A DNA stretch of 39,081 nt from Streptomyces sp. G44. Its GTDB lineage: Bacteria; Actinomycetota; Actinomycetes; Streptomycetales; Streptomycetaceae. The notes beneath the pieces were generated by a model. The model worked only from the letters and a program-made list of their open reading frames with translations, was not told the origin of the DNA and ran no database searches. The translations under genes and the position numbers were made by a program. Shown here piece after piece: positions 26,088-35,000 of the stretch. Every line of letters begins with the position of its first letter. Position 1 is the stretch's first letter. The stretch spans positions 1-39,081 of the forward strand of contig NZ_JAFEXF010000054.1 of NCBI RefSeq assembly GCF_016905445.1, given 5' to 3'.

Positions 26088-29000
26088 ATGAACGGCACAG
26101 CTGGTCGCACTCTGCCCTTGTTCGATTCCCAGGAAGGAATCTGGCTGGCGCAGCGCGTGGAAGGCTCCGGCCGGATGTACGGCGTCGGGCAGTACGTCGA
26201 AATAGCCGGGCCTGTTGAAGCAGAGATATTCGAGGGGGCTTTGCGGCACGTCGTCGCCGAGACGGAAATCCTGCGCGTGCGATGGGTGGAGGACGGCGAC
26301 AAGGTGACACAGGTGGTGGCCCCCGGCCACCCCGAATCCTCTCTTCGCCGGCTCCTTCACTGCGCCGACCTCAGCACCGGTCCCCGTTCCGATGCGAGTG
26401 CCGATGCCGATCCGGCGGCGGTCGCCGAGGAATGGATGCGGGCGGAACTGCGCCGGGACACGGGCACGGACCCGCATGCGGCCCGCCTCTTCTCCTACGC
26501 CTTGCTCCGCCTGGCCCCTGACCGATACGTGTGGTTCCAGCGCTACGACCACCTGGTGATGGACGTCCACGGCTGCTCCCTCGTGGCTCGCCGTGTCGCG
26601 GACGTCTATACGGCGATGCTGCGGGGGCAGGTCCCCGAACCGGCCGGCCACGCCTCGCTCGACGAGCTGCTGAGGCAGGAGTCCGCGTACCGCGCCTCGA
26701 AGCGCCACGCGCTCGACCGGCAGTACTGGCTCGACCACTTCGCGGACCGCCCGGCCCCGTCCGGTGTCCCCGGGCACGGCGGCCCGGCCGCACGGATCGA
26801 AGGCCCGCGCGACATCCTGCGGGAGACCGGTCACCTGCCGCCGTCCGCCGTGGAGGCCCTGTGCGCCGCGGCGGCCCGCGCCGAGGTCAGCTGGCCCAGG
26901 CTCGTCGTCGCGGCGGTGGCGGCCTTCACGGGCCGGCTGACGGGAACGGACGAAGCCGTCCTGAGCCTGCCGGTCTCCGGCCGCGTGAGCGACGAGGCGC
27001 GCCGCACGCCCTGCACCATGGCGAACATGCTCCCGCTGCGGCTGCCCGCGGCCCCCGGCACGAGCCTCGTCGACCTGGCGCGGGAGGCGGGGCGCGAGAT
27101 CGGCGAACTCCTCGCCCACCAGAACTTCCGGGGAGAGCGGCTGCGCCGGGAACTCGCCTGGCCCGCGGGCGACCGATGGCACTTCGGCCCCGCCGTCAAC
27201 GTCATGCCGACGGCGGGCGAGACCCTGTGGTTCGGCGCGCACCGGGGCATCGTCCGCGACCTGTCGACCAGGCGCGTCGAGGACTTCGGCGTGCTGGTCA
27301 GCGGCTGGTCCGCGGGCGAGGACATGCGGGTCGTCTTCGAGGCGAACCCCGCGCTGTACGACCGCGACTGGCTCCGGGCGGCGCACCGGTCCTTCCTGAC
27401 GTTCCTGGAGGGGGCGGTGCGGGACCCGGCGGTGCCCGTGGGCCGTGTCGAGGCGGTGGGCGGGGCCGAGCTCGCCATGCAGGCGGCGGCGGGGAACACC
27501 CCGGGGCGGCCGGTGGCCGCGGACTCGGTGCCGGCCCTGCTGGCCCGCCACCTCGGCTGGTCGATGGACGCGGTGGCCGTCGTGGACGGAGAAAGGTCCC
27601 TGTCCTACGGCGAGTTGGACGCCTCGGCCGGCCGGCTCGCCTCGTATCTGGCGGATGCCGGAGTGCGGCGCGGGGACCGGGTCGCGGTGGTGATGGAGCG
27701 CTCCGCGGATCTCGTCGTCGCCATGCTGGCCGTGTGGCGGGCCGGCGCGGCGTTCGTACCGGTGGACGTGGCGTACCCGGCGGAGCGGGTGGCGCTGCTG
27801 CTGGCCGACTCGGATCCGGCGGCCGTGGTGTGCACCGCGGCGCACCTGGACGCGGTACCCGCCGACGCCGGGGCGAAGCCGGTCGTCCTGGACGACCCGC
27901 GGGTACGGGCCGCCGTCGCCGCCCGCCCCAGCGACGGCCCCGCGCTCCGCGTGGGCGGGCACGACCTGGCGTACGTGATGTACACGTCGGGGTCGTCGGG
28001 GGCGCCGAAGGGCGTGGCCGTGCCGCACGCGAGCGTGGCCGCCCTGGCCGGGGACGCCGGGTGGCCGGTGGGTCCGGGCGACGCGGTGCTGATGCACGCC
28101 CCGCACGCCTTCGACGTATCGCTGTTCGAGGTGTGGGTGCCGCTGGTCGCGGGTGGCCGGGTGGTGATCGCCGGGCCCGGCATCGTGGACGCGGGGCGGA
28201 TCCGCGCGGCGGTCGCGGACGGCGTGTCGGCGCTGCACGTCACGGCCGGGATGTTCCGGGTGCTCGCGGAGGAGGACCCGGAGTGCTGCACGGGGCTGCG
28301 CGAGGTGCTGACGGGCGGTGACGTGGTGCCGGCCGGTGCGGTGGCGCGGGTGCGCGAGGCGTGCCCCGAGGTGGCGGTGCGGCATCTGTACGGGCCGACG
28401 GAGACCACGTTGTGCGCGACGTGGCACGTGCTGCCGCCGGGCGCGCCCGGCGGCCCGACGCTGCCGATCGGCCGCCCGCTGGGCAACCGCCGGGTGTACG
28501 TCCTGGACGCGGCGCTCCAGCCGGCCCCGGCGGGCGTGGTGGGAGAGCTGTACGTGGCGGGGGCGGGCCTGGCGTGGGGCTGTCTGGGGCGCGCGGGGCT
28601 GACGGCGGAGCGGTTCGTGGCGTGCCCGTCGGGCGACGGCGGGCGGATGTACCGGACCGGTGACCTGGTGCGGTGGACGCCCGAGGGCGAGCTGCTGTTC
28701 GTGGGACGCGCGGACGAGCAGGTCAAGATCCGAGGCTTCCGGGTCGAGACGGGCGAGATCGAGGCGGTCCTCGCCGGGCACGAGTCGGTGGGCCAGGCGG
28801 TCGTGGTGGCCCGCGAGGACGGCCTCGGCGAGAAGCGGCTGATCGCGTACGTGACGACGGCCGGGCAGGGAACCGGCGCCGACGCGCGGGAGCTGCGCGC
28901 GTACGCGGCGGACCGGCTTCCCGAGTTCATGGTGCCGACGGCGGTGCTCGTCCTGGACGCGCTGCCCCTCACGGTGAACGGGAAGCTCGACCGGGCCGCC

Positions 29001-32000
29001 CTGCCGTCCCCGGGCTCCGTGGGCGCGGGAGGCGGCCGTGGCCCCGCGACGCCCGTGGAGGACGTCGTGTGCGGGCTGTTCGGCGAGATCCTGGGCCTGG
29101 GGCGGGTCGGAGCCGACGTGTCGTTCTTCGACCTCGGCGGCGATTCGCTGCTCGGGATGCGGTTGGTGGCTCGGGTGCGCGCGGTCCTCGACGCGGAGGT
29201 GGGGATCGGGGAACTGTTCGGCGCGCCGACCGCGGCGGGGCTGGCGCGGCTGATCGAGGGGGGCGGGAGCGGCCGGGCGGGCGGGGCGCGGGTCGCGCTG
29301 CGGCGGCGCGTGCGGCCGGATGTGGTGCCGTTGTCGTTCGCACAGCAGCGGATGTGGTTCCTGAACCGGATGGAGGAGTCGGTCCCCGGAGCTGCGGCAG
29401 CGTACAACTTGCCGCTGGCGCTGCGTGTTTCGGGCCCGCTGGACGTGCCCGCCCTGGAGGCGGCGCTCGGTGATGTGGCCGACCGGCACGAGAGTCTCCG
29501 CACGGTGTTGCCCGACGTCGACGGCGTTCCGTATCAGCGGGTGGTGGACGGCGAGGAGGGCCGCCCGTCCTTGGCCGTGACGCGGACCGGCGAGGAACGG
29601 CTGGCGGAGGTGCTCGCCGAGCAGCTGGAGGAAGGCTTCGACCTGCGGGTGGACCTCCCCTGGCGGGTACGGCTGCTGGAGCTGGGGGCGGGGGAGGCCG
29701 TGCTGTCGGTGGTGGCGCATCACGCCGCGGTCGACGGCTGGTCGATGGGGGTGCTGGCGCGGGATCTGGAGGCGGCGTACGCGGCCCGCTGCGAGGGGCG
29801 CGCGCCTGGCTGGAGTCCGCTGCCGGTGCGGTACGCGGACTACGCGCTCTGGCAGCGCGAGGCACTGGGCGACCTGGACGACCCGGCCGGCGGACTCGGC
29901 CGGCAACTGGCCTACTGGAAGGCCGCGTTGGCGGGAGCCCCGCAGGAACTGGCGCTTCCCACGGATCGCAGCCGTCCCGCGGTGCCGTCGTACCGGGGGC
30001 GCCTGGTGACCATGGCGGTGGGCGCGGAGACGCACGCACGGCTGGTGGAGATCGCGGGTCGGGGCCGGGCGACGATGTTCATGGTCGTCCACGCGGCGGT
30101 GAGTGTGCTCCTCGCCCGGATGGGCGCGGGGGAGGACATCCCGCTGGGGACTCCGGTCGCCGGGCGCGGGGACGCCGCGCTGGAGGACCTCGCCGGGTTC
30201 TTCGTGAACACCCTGGTCCTGCGGACAGATCTGAGCGGCGACCCCACCTTCGCGGAGCTCCTGGAGCGGGTGCGCGCCACGGATCTGGCGGCCTACGCCC
30301 ACCAGGACGTGCCCTTCGAACGCCTCGTCGAGGAACTGAACCCCCCGCGTTCCGTGGCCCGCAACCCGCTGTTCCAGGTGATGCTGGCCCTGCTGAACGT
30401 GCCCGGCCCGCGGTGGAGGCTGCGGGGCGCGCGGGTGCGGCCGCTGCCGGTGGCCGCGCCGGCCGCGCGGTTCGACCTCGCGGTGACCCTCGCCGAGCGC
30501 CGCGACGAGCGGGGCGCGCCCGCCGGGATGGACGGTGACCTTCTCCTGGCCGCGGACCTGTTCGACGAGGACACGGCCCGGCTGCTGGCGGACCGCCTGG
30601 CGCGCGTCCTCGACCAGGTCGCCGCGAACCCGCGGCTGCGGCTCAGTGCCGTGGACGTGCTGAGCGAGCACGAGCGGACGCGGGTGGTGGAGCGCTGGAA
30701 CGATACGGCGACCGCCGTCCCGGATGCCTCGGTGCCGGCGCTGTTCGAGGAACGGGCGGCCCGTGCGCCGCACGCGGTGGCCGTGCGGTGCGGCGCCGAC
30801 GCGCTGTCGTACGGGGAGCTGGAGGCGCGGGCGAATCGTCTGGCCCGCCACTTGACGGGCCTGGGTGTCGGCCGCGAGAGCAGGGTGGGCCTGTGTCTGC
30901 CGCGCGGTGTCGACATGGTGACCGGCGAACTGGCCGTGTGGAAGGCGGGCGGGGCGTTCGTGCCGCTGGACCCGGCGTATCCCGCCGACCGGCTGGCGTT
31001 CATGGTGGCCGACAGCGGCGCGCGGGTGGTGGTCTGCGTCGGTGAGCCGCCGGTCACCGCCGCACCCGTCGTACGCCTCGACGACCCGGAGACGGCGCGG
31101 CTGATCGCGGCGGAGCCCGCCGAGCCGCTCGGTGCGCCCGTCCTGCCGGACCAGCTCGCCTACGTCATCTACACGTCCGGGTCGACCGGGCGGCCGAAGG
31201 GCGTGGCCGTGGCCCACGGGGGCGTGGCGAACCTCGCCGAAGCCATGCGGCCCGCGCTGGGGGTGGCCGCAGGCGTGACCATGTTGCAGTTCGCGTCGTT
31301 CAGCTTCGACGCGGCGGTGCTGGACGTGGCGGCGACGCTGGCCGCCGGCGGGACGCTCGCCGTCGCCACCGCCCGGGAACGGGCCGAACCCGCCGCCCTG
31401 GCCCGGATGATCGACACGGCCGGGGTGTCCACGGCGAGCGTGGTGCCGTCCCTGCTGGGCGTGCTGGACCCGGCGGCCGTGCCCGGCGTCAGGAACTGGG
31501 TCCTCGGCGCGGAACTGCTGACCGCCGGCCTCGCGAGCCGGTGGACTCCGCGGGCGCGGGTCTGGAACACGTACGGACCCACCGAGGCGACGGTGATGAC
31601 CACGCTCGGACCGGTGGACGCCGGAATCGGGGCGAGTGACGAGCCGCCGCCGATCGGGCGTCCGCTGGCCAACACGCGCACCTACGTGCTCGACGGCTTC
31701 CTGCGGCCGGTCGCGCCGGGGGTGGTCGGCGAGGTGTATGTCGCCGGGCCCGGTGTGGCGCGCGGCTACGTGGGGCGGCCGGACCTGACGGCGGAGCGCT
31801 TCGTGGCCTGTCCCTTCGCCCCCACGGGCGGGCGCATGTATCGGAGCGGGGATCTGGCCCGGTGGACGGCCGACGGGCGGCTGCTGTTCGCGGGACGCGG
31901 GGACGGCCAGGTGAAGATCCGCGGCTTCCGGGTGGAGCCGGGTGAGGTCGAGGCGGCGCTCTCCGCCCACCCCGCGGTACGGCAGGCCGTCGCGGTCGTG

Positions 32001-35000
32001 CGTGAGGACCGGCCCGGCGACCGGCGCCTGGTCGCCTACCTCGTACCCGAGGGACGGCGGCCCCTCACCCCCCGGGAGGCCCGCGACCATGTCGCCCGGC
32101 GTCTGCCGGAGTTCATGGTCCCGGCGACTGTGCTCGTCCTCGACGCGCTGCCGCTCACGGTGAACGGCAAGGTGGACCGGGCGGCGCTGCCCGCACCGGA
32201 CCTCACCGCGCGCTCCTTCGGCCGGGAGCCGCGTACGCAGACCGAGGAGATCGTGTGCGGGTTGTTCGCGGAGGTGCTCGGACTGGAGTGGGTCGGAGCC
32301 GACGACGGGTTCTTCGAACTGGGCGGTGATTCGCTGCTGGCGATGCGGCTGATCGCCCGGGTACGGGCCGTGCTGGAGGCGGAGGTCGGCATCGCCGAGC
32401 TGTTCGGCGCGCCGACCGTATCGGGGCTGGCGCGGCTGATCGAGGGGGGCGTCAGCGGCCGGGCGGGCGGGGCGCGGGTCGCGCTGCGGCGGCGCGTGCG
32501 GCCGGATCTGGTGCCGTTGTCGTTCGCGCAGCAGCGGATGTGGTTCCTGAACCGGATGGAGGACGCGGTCCCGGGGGCCGCGGCGGCGTACAACTTGCCG
32601 CTGGCGCTGCGTGTCTCGGGCCCGCTGGACGTGCCCGCCCTGGAGGCGGCGCTCGGTGATGTGGCCGACCGGCACGAGAGTCTCCGCACGGTCTTCCCCG
32701 ACGTCGACGGAGTCCCGTACCAGCACGTCCTGCACGGAAGGGCGGGCCGGCCGCCCCTGACCCTCGTGCGGACCGACGAGGAACTGCTGCCCGAGACGCT
32801 CGCCGGGCACCTGTCCGAAGGCTTCGACCTGCGGACGGAAGTGCCCTGGCGCGTCCGGCTGTTGGAGCTCGGGGCGGGGGAGGCCGTGCTGTCGGTGGTG
32901 GCGCATCACGTCGCGGTCGACGGCTGGTCGATGGGGGTGCTGGCGCGGGATCTGGAGGCGGCGTACGCGGCCCGCTGCCAGGGGCGCGCGCCCGGCCGGC
33001 CGCCCCTGCCGGTGCAGTACGCGGACTACACGCTCTGGCAGCGGGAAGTCCTGGGCGAGCTGGACGACCCCGCCGGCGTACTGGGCGGTCAACTGGCCTA
33101 CTGGCGCGCTGCGTTGGCAGGCCTCCCCCAGGAGATCGCCCTGCCCGTCGACAGGCCGCGTCCCCCGGTCCCCACGTTCGAGGGACGTCTGGTGCCGGTG
33201 ACGGCGGACGCCGAGACGCACGCCCGGCTCGTCGCCGTCGCCGGGCAGGGCCGGGCGACGATGTTCATGGTCGTCCACGCGGCGGTGAGTGTGCTCCTCG
33301 CCCGGATGGGCGCGGGGGAGGACATCCCGCTGGGGACTCCGGTCGCCGGGCGCGGGGACGCCGCGCTGGAGGACCTCGCCGGGTTCTTCGTGAACACCCT
33401 GGTCCTGCGGACAGATCTGAGCGGCGACCCCACCTTCGCGGAGCTCCTGGAGCGGGTGCGCGCCACGGACCTCGCGGCCTACGCCCACCAGGACGTGCCC
33501 TTCGAACGCCTCGTCGAGGAACTGAACCCGGCCAGGTCCCTGTCCCGCACCCCCCTGTTCCAGGTGATGCTGACACTTCAGAACGTGCCCGAGGCCACCT
33601 GGGACCTGCCCGGCGTTCGAGTGAGCCCCGCACCGCTGCCACCCCGGCTCGCCGCCCGGTTCGACCTGGCGGTGTCCATGGTCGAACGGCGTGACGCCCT
33701 CGGCGCCCCGGCCGGCCTCGACGGCGAGCTCCTCTACGCCACGGACCTCTTCGACGAGGACACGGCCCGCACACTGGCCCGCCGCCTGACACGCGTCCTC
33801 GCACAGGTCGCCGCCGATCCGCACATCCGGCTCAGTGACGTGGACGTCCTGACGGAGGCCGAACGCGCGCGGGTGGTCGAGCAGTGGAACGACTCCCGCC
33901 TGCCGGTGCCGCCCTCGACGGTCGTCGGCCTCTTCGAGGAGCGGGCGGCCCGGTCGCCACACGCGGTGGCCGTCGTATCGGGCGAACACGCCGTCACCTA
34001 CGGCGAGTTGGCGGAGCGGGCGGCGCGGCTCGCGCGGTACCTGGCCGGTGCGGGCGTGGGGCCGGAGTGCCGGGTGGCGGTCGTGGCCGAGCGGTCGGTG
34101 GCGCTCCTGGTGTCACTCGTCGCCGTCTCGACCGCCGGCGGCGTGTTCGTTCCGGTGGATCCGGAGTACCCGGCCGACCGGGTGGCGCATCTGCTGGCGG
34201 ACTCCGAACCGGCGGTGATCCTGTGCACGACGGCGACCAGGGCCGCCGTACCGACGGCGGACCCGGAGCGCTCCCCGAACGGGGCGGAGCGCCCGGGACC
34301 CGCGCGCCGGATCGTCGTCCTCGACGACCCGGCGACCGCCCGGGACGTGGCGTCGTACGCGGCCGAACCGCTGCGCCCCACGGAGCGCCTCGCGCCCCTG
34401 ACGGGGGACAACGCCGCGTACGTCATCTACACCTCGGGCTCGACCGGCACCCCGAAAGGCGTCGCGGTCACCCACCACGGCCTGCGCAACCTCGTCGAGG
34501 ACAACCTCCGGCGGTACGGGATCGACGAGGACAGCCGCGTCCTGCAACTCGTCTCGCCGAGCTTCGACGTCTCCATGGCCGACATCTGGCCGACGCTGTG
34601 CGCGGGCGCCCGGCTGGTCCTGGCGCCGGCCGGGCTGGACGCCTCCGGCGACGAACTGACCCGTCTGGCACGTGCCCGCCGCGTCACCCACCTGGCGACG
34701 ACCCCCACGTACCTCACCCAGATGCGCCCGGAGGAGCTGCCGGAGCTGCGGCTGCTGATGACCGGCGGCGAGCCGATGCCGCCCGACGCCCGCCGCCGCT
34801 GGCAGCGGGGCCGCACCCTGTACAACCAGTACGGCGTCACCGAGGCGACGATCGTCTCGACGGCGAGCCCGGTCCGGAGCGACCACCACGGGGTGTCACC
34901 GATCGGCGGCCCGATCGCCAACATACGTGTGTACGTCCTGGACACCTCTCTGCGGCCGGTGCCGGTCGGTGTGCCCGGCGAGCTGTACGTCGCCGGGGCC

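Noticed and set aside
25932..33989. Very long open frame on the minus strand opposite the NRPS (2,685 codons), with others opposite rmdA and sdhA.
   Set aside because: Antisense shadows of high-GC genes: Arg/His/Gly/Pro-rich, with no family motifs, while the plus strand has clear domains.
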